Part shown: positions 5,478-12,658 of the stretch, piece after piece
How positions within the stretch are numbered: position 1 is the stretch's first letter
How the letters are laid out: each line of letters opens with the position of its first letter
From: an uncultured Collinsella sp.
GTDB taxonomy: Bacteria > Actinomycetota > Coriobacteriia > Coriobacteriales > Coriobacteriaceae
Assembly: GCA_900551185.1 (NCBI GenBank)
Contig: URVF01000023.1
Span: 1-12,658, forward strand
Length of the DNA: 12,658 nt
Direction of reading: 5' to 3'
Made by a program: the position numbers and the translations under genes
The notes under the pieces: model-generated
The model's database searches: none
Told to the model about the DNA's origin: nothing
The model's input: only the letters and a program-made list of their open reading frames with translations

Positions 5478-7075
5478 TGTCCGAAACCCTCAATGCCCAG
5501 GATATCGCCAAGAAACTGCAGGAGCAGCTCACGAGCCTCTCCGCGACGGTCGATACGCATGAGGTTTCAACGGTCGACGAGGTAGGCGACGGCATCGCGC
5601 GCGTCTCCGGCCTCAAGAGCGCCATGGCAGGCGAGCTTCTGGAGTTCAAGAGCTCCGATACCGGTGAGACCGTCTTCGGCCTTGCCCAGAACCTTGACCG
5701 TGACGAGGTCGGCGCCGTTCTGTTTGGTGCCGTCGACTCCATCAAGGAAGGCGACGAGTGCCGCACCACTGGCCGCATTATGGATATCCCCGTGAGCCGT
5801 GCCATGCTCGGCCGCGTCGTCAATCCGCTCGGCCAGCCCATCGACGGCCTGGGCGACATCGTCGCCACGCACCGTCGCCCCATCGAGTTCAAGGCTCCCG
5901 GCGTCATCGATCGTACCCCGGTGTGCGAGCCGGTTCAGACCGGTCTGCTCGCTATCGACTCCATGGTGCCTATTGGCCGCGGTCAGCGTGAGCTCATCAT
6001 CGGCGACCGTAAGACCGGTAAGACCGCCATCGCCATCGACGCTATCCTCAACCAGCGCGGCAAGGGCATGGTCTGCATCTATGTCGCCATCGGCCAGAAG
6101 GCCTCCACGGTTGCCAACATCCGTGAGACCCTCGCTCAGCACGGTGCGCTCGACTACACCATCATCGTTTCGGCCACTGCTGCCGATTCCGCCCCTATGC
6201 AGTACATCGCGCCTATGGCCGGTGCCGCTATTGGCGAGTTCTTCATGTACAACGGCGAGGACGGCAAGCCCGCCAGCGAGACCAACCCCGGCGGCCACGT
6301 GCTCGTCATCTACGACGACCTGTCCAAGCAGGCTGTGGCCTACCGTCAGATGTCGCTGACGCTGCATCGTCCGCCCGGACGCGAGGCCTATCCTGGCGAC
6401 ATCTTCTACCTGCACTCTCGTCTGCTCGAGCGTGCCGTCAAGATGTCCAAGAAGAACGGTTACGGCTCCATGACGGCACTGCCGATCATCGAGACCCAGG
6501 ACGGCGACGTCTCGGCCTACATTCCGACCAACGTCATTTCCATTACCGATGGTCAGATCTACCTGCAGTCCGAACTCTTCTTCCAGGGTCAGCGCCCGGC
6601 AGTCGACGTGGGTATCTCCGTGTCCCGCGTCGGTGGCGATGCGCAGACCAAGGCCATGAAGCAGGTCGCCGGCAACCTCCGTCTGGACCTCGCTTCCTAT
6701 CAGGAGCTCGCTGGCTTTACGCAGTTCGGCTCCGACCTCGACGAGGCTACTCAGAAGCAGCTGACCCACGGTGCTCGCATGACCGAGCTCCTGAAGCAGC
6801 CGCGTTACAAGCCGTTTGAGGTTGGCGAGCAGATCGTTACGCTGTTCGCTGGCAACGAGGGCTTCCTGGATGACCTGGAGATCGCCGACGTGCTGCCCTT
6901 CCGTGCCGAGCTCATCGAGTACATGGACAATGGCTTTGGCTCGCTGCTCGACAAGGTTCGCGCCAAGAAGATCGATGATGACACCAAGGCTGAGCTCTTG
7001 CGCGTCATCGGCGACTTCAAGCAGCAGTTCATGGCCAAGCACCATTCGGATGTTTCTGGATCAGAGGAGAACTAA
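5477..7075 (+). CDS. atpA: F1Fo ATP synthase subunit alpha
   Basis: This 532-residue non-catalytic nucleotide-binding subunit of F1 forms the hexameric head with beta. The Walker A motif GDRKTGKT is at residues 176-183, the Walker B region includes LVIYDDLSKQA, and the arginine finger lies in SVSRVGGDAQ (E. coli R373). The sequence follows the family closely from the N-terminal beta barrel (DEVGDGIARVSGL) to the C-terminal helical domain. It is slightly longer than the E. coli subunit (513), partly through a polar tail ending DVSGSEEN. The ATG at 5477 overlaps the atpH stop by one base (TAATG), with ACGGAGGTGA at 5461-5470 as ribosome site. Confidence 0.98.
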   Translation: MSETLNAQDIAKKLQEQLTSLSATVDTHEVSTVDEVGDGIARVSGLKSAMAGELLEFKSSDTGETVFGLAQNLDRDEVGAVLFGAVDSIKEGDECRTTGRIMDIPVSRAMLGRVVNPLGQPIDGLGDIVATHRRPIEFKAPGVIDRTPVCEPVQTGLLAIDSMVPIGRGQRELIIGDRKTGKTAIAIDAILNQRGKGMVCIYVAIGQKASTVANIRETLAQHGALDYTIIVSATAADSAPMQYIAPMAGAAIGEFFMYNGEDGKPASETNPGGHVLVIYDDLSKQAVAYRQMSLTLHRPPGREAYPGDIFYLHSRLLERAVKMSKKNGYGSMTALPIIETQDGDVSAYIPTNVISITDGQIYLQSELFFQGQRPAVDVGISVSRVGGDAQTKAMKQVAGNLRLDLASYQELAGFTQFGSDLDEATQKQLTHGARMTELLKQPRYKPFEVGEQIVTLFAGNEGFLDDLEIADVLPFRAELIEYMDNGFGSLLDKVRAKKIDDDTKAELLRVIGDFKQQFMAKHHSDVSGSEEN

Positions 7076-7080
7076 GCCCC

Positions 7081-7989
7081 ATGGCCAACCTTCGCGACAT
7101 TAAGAAGCGAATCTCCTCGGTTACCACGACCAAGCAGATCACGCGCACGATGGAGATGGTCTCTACGGCCAAGATCCGTCGTGCCCTCGATCGCTCCAAG
7201 CAGGCCGAGCCCTATAAGGAGGCGCTGACCGACGTCATGTTGACGGTCGCCGGCGACGCCTCCTGTTCGGGCACCGATCCCATGCTGCAGAAGCATGAGA
7301 GCGTCAAGCATGGCCTGATTGTCGTTATTGCCTCGGACCGCGGCCTTGCCGGCGGTTTCAATACGACGGTGGAGCGCACGGCCGAAAAGCTCGCCGCTTC
7401 TTGGGCGAACGACGGCATCGAATACGAGATCATCGCGTGCGGGCGTAAGCCGGCCACGTATTTCCGTGACCGCGCAAACGTTGTCATGCACTTTGAGGGC
7501 AACTCCTCTGAGCCCGATTTCAATCAGGCCCGCATGATCTCCTCTCATATCTGCGATGCGTATCGTGCCGGTGAGCTTGACCGTGTCGAGCTTGTCTACC
7601 ACCACGCCAAGAACCGCGTGGATCAGGAGCTTCGCGTCGAGCATCTGTTGCCGCTCGACCCCGAGATGATCGCTATGGCCCACGGTCCGCGTAAGAACGA
7701 GACCGACGCCCCTAAGCGCATCTCGTCCACGTTCGAGTTCGTGCCCTCTCCCGAGCATGTTCTCGGCAAGCTTGTGCCGTCTTATATCCTGACGGTCATC
7801 TACCAGGCCCTGATCGATTCGGCGGCTGCCGAGCAGGGTGCACGCCGCAAGGCCATGCACTCCGCGACGGAAAACGCCACCGCGATCATCTCGACCCTTA
7901 CCCGCACGTATAGTCGCGTGCGCCAGGCTTCGATCACGACCGAGATTAACGAGATCGTCGGCGGAGCCTCAGCATTGGAGGAACAGTAA
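7081..7989 (+). CDS. atpG: F1Fo ATP synthase subunit gamma
   Basis: This 302-residue central rotor shaft has two long terminal helices that turn inside the alpha3beta3 head. The N-terminal helix starts ANLRDIKKRISSVTTTKQITRTMEMV in register with the family (only part of this is needed to identify it), and the C-terminal signature RQASITTEINEIVGGASAL is present. The central segment with VVIASDRGLAGGFN is the usual Rossmann-like part. It is a little longer than the E. coli subunit (287). The ATG at 7081 is preceded by AGAGGAGA at 7063-7070, and the gap after atpA is five bases. The TAA overlaps the atpD ATG by one base. Confidence 0.97.
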   Translation: MANLRDIKKRISSVTTTKQITRTMEMVSTAKIRRALDRSKQAEPYKEALTDVMLTVAGDASCSGTDPMLQKHESVKHGLIVVIASDRGLAGGFNTTVERTAEKLAASWANDGIEYEIIACGRKPATYFRDRANVVMHFEGNSSEPDFNQARMISSHICDAYRAGELDRVELVYHHAKNRVDQELRVEHLLPLDPEMIAMAHGPRKNETDAPKRISSTFEFVPSPEHVLGKLVPSYILTVIYQALIDSAAAEQGARRKAMHSATENATAIISTLTRTYSRVRQASITTEINEIVGGASALEEQ

Positions 7990-9443
7990 TGGCTAATAAC
8001 ACCGTAAAGCTTGCGGTCGAGGAAGCCACCAAGAAGACGACTGCCGGTGATGGTCGCATCGTGCGAATCATCGGCCCTGTCGTCGACGTCAAGTTTGACG
8101 GCGCGGTGCCCCCGATCTACAACGCGCTCACGGTCGAGGCCGAGACCCCGATCGGTCACCTGAGCACGATCCTCGAGGTCGAGAGCCAGCTTCCGGGCGG
8201 CGTCGTCCGCACGGTCGCCATGTCCTCGACCGACGGCCTGCAGCGCGGCCTCATCGCCACCGATACCGGTGAGCCCATGAAGATGCCCGTTGGTCCCAAG
8301 ACGCTCGGCCGCATTTGGAACGTCATGGGCAAGCCCGTCGACGGCAAGCCCATGCCCGAGGTGGAGGAGTTCTACCCCATCCACCATGCAGCGCCCCGTT
8401 TCGACGAGCTCACCACCAAGACCGAGATCTTCGAGACCGGCATCAAGGCTGTCGACCTGCTCGAGCCCTACATCCGTGGCGGCAAGACGGGCCTGTTCGG
8501 CGGCGCCGGTGTCGGCAAGACCGTTCTGATTCAGGAGCTCATCAACAACCTCGCCCAGGAGCACGGCGGCACCTCGGTGTTCACCGGCGTCGGCGAGCGT
8601 ACCCGCGAGGGCACCGACCTGTTCCTCGAGATGAGCGAGTCTGGCGTTATCGACAAGACCTGCTTGGTCTATGGTCAGATGAACGAGCCGCCCGGAGCGC
8701 GTCTGCGCATCGGTCTGGCCGGCCTTACTACCGCTGAGTATTTCCGTGATCGTGGCCAGGACGTTCTGCTGTTCATCGACAACATCTTCCGCTTCTCCCA
8801 GGCAGGTTCCGAGGTTTCCGCACTGCTGGGCCGTATGCCGTCCGCCGTTGGTTACCAGCCCACGCTGGCAACCGAGATGGGCGACCTCCAGGAGCGCATT
8901 ACCTCGACCAAGACGGGCTCCATTACCTCCGTCCAGGCTGTCTACGTCCCCGCAGACGACCTGACCGACCCGGCGCCTGCCACAACGTTTACGCACCTCG
9001 ACGCCACCACGGTTCTTTCGCGTAGCATTTCGTCGCTCGGCCTGTTCCCGGCTATCGACCCGCTCGCGTCTTCCTCCGACGCTCTTGATCCCTCGATCGT
9101 CGGCGAGGAGCACTACCGTGTCGCCGTCAAGGTCCAGGAGCTCCTGCAGGAGTACTCCGACCTTCAGGACATCATCGCCATTCTGGGTATGGACGAGCTG
9201 TCCGAGGAGCAGCGCCTTACGGTCAACCGTGCCCGTAAGATTCAGCAGTTCCTCTCGCAGTCCTTCCACGTCGCCGAGAAGTTCACCGGCAACCCCGGTG
9301 TCTACGTCCGCGTCGAGGATACCGTCCGCTCTTTCGCCGAGATTGTCGACGGCAAGGCCGATGACCTGCCCGAGCAGGCTTTCCGCTATGCTTCCACGAT
9401 TGAGGACGTGCGTGAGCGCGCCCGCAAGATGGGGGAGAAGTAG
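7989..9443 (+). CDS. atpD: F1Fo ATP synthase subunit beta (catalytic)
   Basis: This 484-residue catalytic subunit makes or hydrolyses ATP at three sites in F1. The Walker A motif GGAGVGKT is at residues 171-178, the catalytic Glu is E203 in VGERTREG, and the Walker B strand is in VLLFIDNIFRFSQAGSE (about 259-275). The DELSEED lever reads DELSEEQ at 402-408. The signature PSAVGYQPTLATEMG is intact. Residues 1-20 are a polar extension before the beta barrel and are longer than in E. coli (460 in total). The ATG at 7989 overlaps the atpG stop (TAATG), with GGAGG at 7977-7981. Nothing unusual is seen. Confidence 0.98.
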   Translation: MANNTVKLAVEEATKKTTAGDGRIVRIIGPVVDVKFDGAVPPIYNALTVEAETPIGHLSTILEVESQLPGGVVRTVAMSSTDGLQRGLIATDTGEPMKMPVGPKTLGRIWNVMGKPVDGKPMPEVEEFYPIHHAAPRFDELTTKTEIFETGIKAVDLLEPYIRGGKTGLFGGAGVGKTVLIQELINNLAQEHGGTSVFTGVGERTREGTDLFLEMSESGVIDKTCLVYGQMNEPPGARLRIGLAGLTTAEYFRDRGQDVLLFIDNIFRFSQAGSEVSALLGRMPSAVGYQPTLATEMGDLQERITSTKTGSITSVQAVYVPADDLTDPAPATTFTHLDATTVLSRSISSLGLFPAIDPLASSSDALDPSIVGEEHYRVAVKVQELLQEYSDLQDIIAILGMDELSEEQRLTVNRARKIQQFLSQSFHVAEKFTGNPGVYVRVEDTVRSFAEIVDGKADDLPEQAFRYASTIEDVRERARKMGEK

Positions 9444-9446
9444 GTT

Positions 9447-9839
9447 ATGCGTATCCGCATCGTGTGCCCCGTGAGCTGCGCCTATGAGGGCGACGCTGCG
9501 TTTGTGTCGATTCCGTCCACGGATGGCGAGTTTGGCGTTCTGCCTGCTCACTCCAGCGAGATCTGCACGATCGACCGCGGTTACGTTCGCGTTTCCGATA
9601 AGGCCATGGGCACTGTCGACCACACGTTTGCCGTGGCCGGCGGCTATGCCCAGGTTGCGGACGATGTCGTGACCGTTCTCGCCGAGCGCGCTTGCGATTT
9701 GGCGACCGTCGATGCCGACAAGCTTAAAGCTGATATTCAAGGTTTTGAAGAGAAGCTGGGTAATTTGTCGGAGGATGATGCACGCCGCGCCTACCTCTAT
9801 AATGAAATCGCATGGTGTAAGCTCAAGCTTGCCCAATAG
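9447..9839 (+). CDS. atpC: F1Fo ATP synthase subunit epsilon
   Basis: A 130-residue central stalk protein with an N-terminal beta sandwich (about residues 1-85) and a two-helix C-terminal domain (about 90-128) that can inhibit ATP hydrolysis. The early segment DGEFGVLPAHSSEICTID matches the family (xGxxGILPGHxP), with Val, Ala and Ser replacements. FAVAGGYAQVADDVVTVLAE is the typical end of the sandwich (compare GGFxEV...VTVLA). The ATG at 9447 lies three bases after the atpD stop, with a GGGGGAG ribosome site at 9431-9437 inside atpD. It is the last gene of the operon, ahead of a strong terminator. Confidence 0.95.
   Translation: MRIRIVCPVSCAYEGDAAFVSIPSTDGEFGVLPAHSSEICTIDRGYVRVSDKAMGTVDHTFAVAGGYAQVADDVVTVLAERACDLATVDADKLKADIQGFEEKLGNLSEDDARRAYLYNEIAWCKLKLAQ
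9798..9803 (+). promoter_or_regulatory. TATAAT box inside the end of atpC, possible murA promoter
   Basis: An exact TATAAT lies 125 bases before the murA start and upstream of the operon terminator. No good -35 box is at the right distance (the nearest, TTGTCG at 9765-9770, is 27 bases away) and there is no TGN extension. The bases also code for Leu-Tyr-Asn in atpC, so it may be chance. Confidence 0.2.
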
Positions 9840-9875
9840 TCAAACGATTTAGCGTTCGACCATTTGCGAACACAT

Positions 9876-9914
9876 CATGCCCGGGATGGCCCAGCCACCC
9901 CGGGCATGCTTTTT
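9876..9914 (+). terminator. Intrinsic terminator of the atp operon
   Basis: CATGCCCGGG at 9876-9885 pairs perfectly with 9899-9908. A further TGG/CCA inside the loop (87-89 with 95-97 of the 9800s) extends the stem. It is followed after one C by TTTTT at 9910-9914. This is a classical rho-independent terminator 37 bases after the atpC stop. Its T tract ends directly before the murA ribosome site. Confidence 0.9.
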
Positions 9915-9927
9915 GAAAGGGTAGACC

Positions 9928-11211
9928 TTGGATATTATCCGCGTTGAGGGTGGCCACGCCATCGGAGGCTCCGTGCCCGTCTCGGGCGCCAAGAACTCCG
10001 CGCTCAAACTCATGGCGGCAACGCTTCTGGCGCCGGGCAAGACGACGCTGCAGAACGTGCCCGATATTTCCGATGTCCACGTGATGGGCAAGGTGCTCAA
10101 GGGCATGGGCGCTACGATCGATGTTCTCGACGAGCACACGCTCGAGATTGATACCTCTCAGGTCGATTCTTGGGAGGCCCCCTACGAGCTCGTTGCCAAG
10201 ATGCGTGCTTCCACAGCCGTGATGGGACCCCTGCTGGGTCGCTTCCATCGCGCCAAGATCGCCATGCCGGGCGGCTGCAACCTGGGTGCCCGCAAGATCG
10301 ATATGCACATTCTTGGTCTTGAGGCCCTGGGCGTTGAGTTCGATACCGCCCACGGTTACATCAACGCTAATGCGCCCCAAGGTCTGCGCGGTACCACCGT
10401 CACGCTCGAGTTCGCCAGTGTCGGTGCGACCGAGAACCTCATTATGGCATCCGTGCGCGCGAAGGGTACCACGGTTATCGACAATGCCGCCCGCGAGCCC
10501 GAGATCGTCGATCTCGCCAACATGCTCAACGAGATGGGCGCCAAGATTGTTGGCGCCGGTACGCCCGTCGTGACTATCGAAGGTGTGGAAGAGCTCCATC
10601 CCGTTACCCATCGCGTGGTGGGCGACCGCATCGAGGCCGGTACCTTTATCGTTGCCGGTGCGCTGATGGCCGACGATCGCGGTGTCGACGTCACGGGTTT
10701 TTGCCCCATTCACTTGGGCATGGTTCTCAAGAAGATGGAGCTCATGGGTATCGACTGCGAGCGCGTCGAGGATGGCGTCCATGTGAACCGTGCCGAGCGC
10801 ATCAAGCCGGTCGACATCCAGACGCTTCCGTTCCCCGGCTTCCCGACCGACATGCAGGCACAGATTATGGTGCTCTCCGCCCTTGCCGATGGCAGTTCCG
10901 TTATTACCGAAAACATCTTCGAGAATCGCTTTATGTTTGCCTCTGAGCTGGTGCGCATGGGTGCCGACATTCGTATCGAGAGCCATCATGCCATGATTCA
11001 TGGCGTCAAGGGCTTCTCGGGTGCACAGGTTACCTCGCCCGATCTGCGTGGCGGAGCGGCCCTCGTCGTAGCGGGCTTGATCGCCGACGGGACGACCGAG
11101 GTTTCGGCCATCCATCACATCAAGCGCGGCTACGAGCAGTTTGTCGAAAAGCTGCAGGCGCTCGGAGCGCATGTCGAGCATGCTACCGTCCCCGATCCCG
11201 TCATCTACTAA
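9928..11211 (+). CDS. murA: UDP-N-acetylglucosamine 1-carboxyvinyltransferase
   Basis: This 427-residue cytoplasmic enzyme transfers enolpyruvate from PEP to UDP-GlcNAc, the first committed step of peptidoglycan synthesis and the target of fosfomycin. The substrate-binding pair K22-N23 is in SGAKNSALK. The active-site loop reads MPGGCNLGARKID with Cys117 (E. coli Cys115), so it is the fosfomycin-sensitive form by this residue. The usual Pro in GARPVD is Lys here. Length is close to E. coli (419). The TTG start at 9928 is supported by GAAAGGG at 9915-9921 and by the N-terminus DIIRVEGG, which aligns with the family; there is no ATG that fits. Whether it is read through the preceding terminator or from its own promoter is not clear. 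It is followed 12 bases later by the LCP gene. Confidence 0.97.
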   Translation: MDIIRVEGGHAIGGSVPVSGAKNSALKLMAATLLAPGKTTLQNVPDISDVHVMGKVLKGMGATIDVLDEHTLEIDTSQVDSWEAPYELVAKMRASTAVMGPLLGRFHRAKIAMPGGCNLGARKIDMHILGLEALGVEFDTAHGYINANAPQGLRGTTVTLEFASVGATENLIMASVRAKGTTVIDNAAREPEIVDLANMLNEMGAKIVGAGTPVVTIEGVEELHPVTHRVVGDRIEAGTFIVAGALMADDRGVDVTGFCPIHLGMVLKKMELMGIDCERVEDGVHVNRAERIKPVDIQTLPFPGFPTDMQAQIMVLSALADGSSVITENIFENRFMFASELVRMGADIRIESHHAMIHGVKGFSGAQVTSPDLRGGAALVVAGLIADGTTEVSAIHHIKRGYEQFVEKLQALGAHVEHATVPDPVIY

Positions 11212-11223
11212 TACAGGTTGCCT

Positions 11224-12459
11224 ATGTTTAATAAAAAGCCCCTCGCGGATACCACCACCCGAAGACCCTCAACTGGTGCGCAGGCCAAGATCTACAGTCG
11301 CGATAACGTGGCTCGCTATTCCGAGCGCGCTCGCCAACGTCGTCGTAGCCACACGATTCGTCACGTCGTGCTCATTGTCGTGCTTGGCGTGCTGCTTAGT
11401 GCCACTACCGCTGCCGGCCTGTGGTTTGCCACCATTATGGGCAAGCTCGGCGATTCTAATGTCATTACCGACAATCTGCGTCGGGTTCTGGTTGACACCG
11501 ATGAGGCAAAGGATCCGTTCTACGTGCTGCTTCTTGGCACCGACGGCCGTCCGGGCGAGGATACGTATCGTGCCGACTCGATTATCCTGGCACGCATCGA
11601 CCCCACGCAAAAGCAGGCGACGCTCATTTCCGTTCCGCGCGACACCAAGGTCGAGTACAAGGGCGAGACCATGAAGATCAACGCCTGCCACACCGTTGGC
11701 GGCGCCGAGGCCATGGTCGAGGCGGTCAACGAGCTGTGCGGTGTTCAGATTTCCCACTATGCCGAGGTCAGCTTCGACGGTATGCAGGCGCTGATTGATT
11801 CGGTTGGCGGTATCGACATTAACGCAACCGATGATGTTGACGACCCCGAGCACCTGGATATTAAGATTACCGCTGGCCAGCAGCATATGGACGGTGCCAC
11901 CGCCCTTACCTATGCCCGCTGCCGCTACACCTATGCCGACGGCGATTACACGCGCATGCGCCACCAGCGTCAGGTGCTTGGCGCCCTTGCCAACCAGATT
12001 CTCAATAACTTCGATGCCACAAAGATCTTTGGCCTGGTTAATTCGCTGTCCGATATGCTCGTAACCGATATGAGCGTTCAGGATATCGTGGCTACGGTCA
12101 ACGCCATGCGCGGTATGGATGTCGACGGTATCTACTCGGCCAACCTGCCCTCGTACGCCGACGACAGCACCATGATCGACGGTGTGAGCTACGTCTTTGT
12201 CTACGAGGACGAGCTCAAGGAAATGATGGAGCGCGTCGATGCCGGCAAGGATCCCAAGGGTCCCAACACCATGGGTCTTTCCGACGGTTCCAGCTCTACG
12301 ATCGGTGACCTGAACAACAACACGTCTGACGACTACGCAAACGGTACCGCAACCTCATCGGTCAGCTCTGACGATTCCGATGACTCAAGCGATTCAAGCG
12401 ATTCGGACTACTACGAAGAGCCCACCGGCGACGGCAACGGCTACGAAGCCAACTACTAG
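11224..12459 (+). CDS. LCP (LytR-CpsA-Psr) family cell-wall glycopolymer transferase
   Basis: A 411-residue membrane-anchored protein of the family that moves teichoic acids or other glycopolymers from lipid carriers to peptidoglycan outside the cell. It has a basic cytoplasmic N-terminus (residues 1-46, RQRRR at 37-41), one membrane helix (about 47-72), and an LCP domain (about 98-260). Conserved features are LLLGTDGR at 102-109, R116 with ADS, SVPRDT at 136-141, KINACHTVGG at 151-160, and YARCRYTYADGDYTRMRHQRQVL at 230-252. The tail from about residue 355 is low-complexity, rich in Ser, Asp and Asn, and ends in Tyr/Glu/Gly. The ATG at 11224 has AGG at 11215-11217; a TTG at 11218 would add only two residues. 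Cys155 and Cys172 might form a disulfide (inference). It probably shares a transcript with murA. The glycopolymer is unknown. Confidence 0.93.
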   Translation: MFNKKPLADTTTRRPSTGAQAKIYSRDNVARYSERARQRRRSHTIRHVVLIVVLGVLLSATTAAGLWFATIMGKLGDSNVITDNLRRVLVDTDEAKDPFYVLLLGTDGRPGEDTYRADSIILARIDPTQKQATLISVPRDTKVEYKGETMKINACHTVGGAEAMVEAVNELCGVQISHYAEVSFDGMQALIDSVGGIDINATDDVDDPEHLDIKITAGQQHMDGATALTYARCRYTYADGDYTRMRHQRQVLGALANQILNNFDATKIFGLVNSLSDMLVTDMSVQDIVATVNAMRGMDVDGIYSANLPSYADDSTMIDGVSYVFVYEDELKEMMERVDAGKDPKGPNTMGLSDGSSSTIGDLNNNTSDDYANGTATSSVSSDDSDDSSDSSDSDYYEEPTGDGNGYEANY

Positions 12460-12460
12460 A

Positions 12461-12488
12461 GTTACGCGGTTTTACCAAACCGCGTAAC
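12461..12488 (+). terminator. Perfect 12-bp hairpin right after the LCP gene
   Basis: GTTACGCGGTTT at 12461-12472 pairs perfectly with 12477-12488 across a four-base loop (TACC), beginning two bases after the stop. No T tract follows, so it may be a 3'-end stabiliser or part of a two-hairpin terminator with the palindrome downstream. Confidence 0.55.
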
Positions 12489-12501
12489 CGCTTGACGCTG
12501 C

Positions 12502-12600
12502 AAACCCGCCAGAGCGGCAATCTGCCTTTCAACTTCGGCGGCATGACCAGAAGGTCAATGCCGCCTCGTTTCAAGGCACCTTGCTCGCTCTGGCGGGTTT
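12502..12600 (+). repeat. 99-nt nearly fully paired palindrome, possible bidirectional terminator or REP/MITE-like element
   Basis: The outer arms 12502-12516 and 12586-12600 (AAACCCGCCAGAGCG and its complement) are a perfect 15-bp repeat. Inside, 12517-12520 pairs with 12581-12584, 12523-12528 with 12573-12578, 12531-12533 with 12568-12570, 12537-12544 with 12558-12565, and 12545-12548 with 12553-12556, closing on the loop AGAA. About 40 base pairs use 80 of the 99 bases. The right arm ends GGCGGGTTTT, which resembles a terminator, and the left end mirrors it, so it could stop transcription from both sides. No clear target-site duplication flanks it; a CGCT on both sides is too short to count. 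The remaining bases 12601-12658 hold no gene I can support. Confidence 0.75.
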
Positions 12601-12658
12601 TCGCTCATATGACCCAATCCGCTGTCAAGAGCCACAATGGCCCCGCCGACCGCTTGCA

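Noticed and set aside
7800..9836. A 678-codon open frame on the minus strand opposite atpD and atpC
   Set aside because: It lies antisense to two clear, conserved genes and its protein is low-complexity (Leu, Gly, Asp, His rich) with no recognisable domain. Long antisense frames are expected in GC-rich DNA with biased third positions. The same holds for minus-strand frames at 97-1176, 5567-7045, 1981-2733 and 9823-11181.
12492..12520. TTGACG at 12492-12497 as a promoter -35 box (and TTGACA on the minus strand near 12620)
   Set aside because: Neither has a plausible -10 box at 16-18 bases; the minus-strand one faces into the palindrome with no gene behind it that reads in that direction.
12605..12658. 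End of a convergent minus-strand gene (stop at 12605-12607)
   Set aside because: Only 17 codons fall in the window, none recognisable, and codons such as ATA and ACA are not favoured by the neighbouring genes. It would fit a shared bidirectional terminator, but the sequence is too short to support it.

Overview
This window is about 12.6 kb of GC-rich bacterial chromosome carrying core housekeeping genes, all read on the plus strand. The gene content, the order (F1Fo ATP synthase operon, then murA, then an LCP-family gene) and the codon use suggest a Gram-positive actinobacterium of the class Coriobacteriia, probably Collinsella or a close relative. That assignment rests on general resemblance and recall; no search was run. 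The first 44 bases are not genomic. They match an Illumina Nextera i5 adapter, including a sample index and the Tn5 mosaic end, so the window is the end of an assembly contig and genomic sequence starts at base 45.

Layout. Bases 45-347 hold the C-terminal end of a TsaC/Sua5-family (YrdC domain) tRNA threonylcarbamoylation enzyme. It is followed 13 bases later by glycerol kinase (glpK, 361-1902) and then by uracil phosphoribosyltransferase (upp, 2026-2673). A 282-base AT-richer spacer holds a GC-rich hairpin and a plausible promoter. From about 2956 to 9839 lies a complete ATP synthase operon in the classical order: a small AtpI-like membrane protein, then subunits a, c, b, delta, alpha, gamma, beta and epsilon. 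Genes in it are mostly overlapping or a few bases apart; the exception is a 124-base leader before the c-subunit gene, which has a near-perfect Shine-Dalgarno sequence. A clear intrinsic terminator (9876-9914) closes the operon and abuts the ribosome binding site of murA (9928-11211, TTG start). An LCP (LytR-CpsA-Psr) family gene (11224-12459) follows murA closely. The last 199 bases are non-coding as far as I can see and hold two strong hairpins in tandem, one of them a 99-nt, almost fully paired palindrome.

How the genes work together. The ATP synthase genes encode one membrane-bound rotary enzyme. The c-subunit ion site has the acidic residue but lacks the Gln and Ser/Thr ligands of Na+-dependent enzymes, so proton coupling is the better reading. 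murA commits UDP-GlcNAc to peptidoglycan synthesis, and the LCP protein is expected to attach glycopolymers to the wall, so these two form a cell-envelope pair. The upstream genes are unrelated metabolic genes (glycerol use, uracil salvage, tRNA modification).

I see no mobile element, CRISPR array, defence locus or obviously novel multi-gene system. The points worth a second look are local: the adapter remnant, a 64-residue c subunit, a b subunit with an apparent cleavable signal peptide, a short delta subunit, the terminator/murA junction, and the large 3' palindrome.
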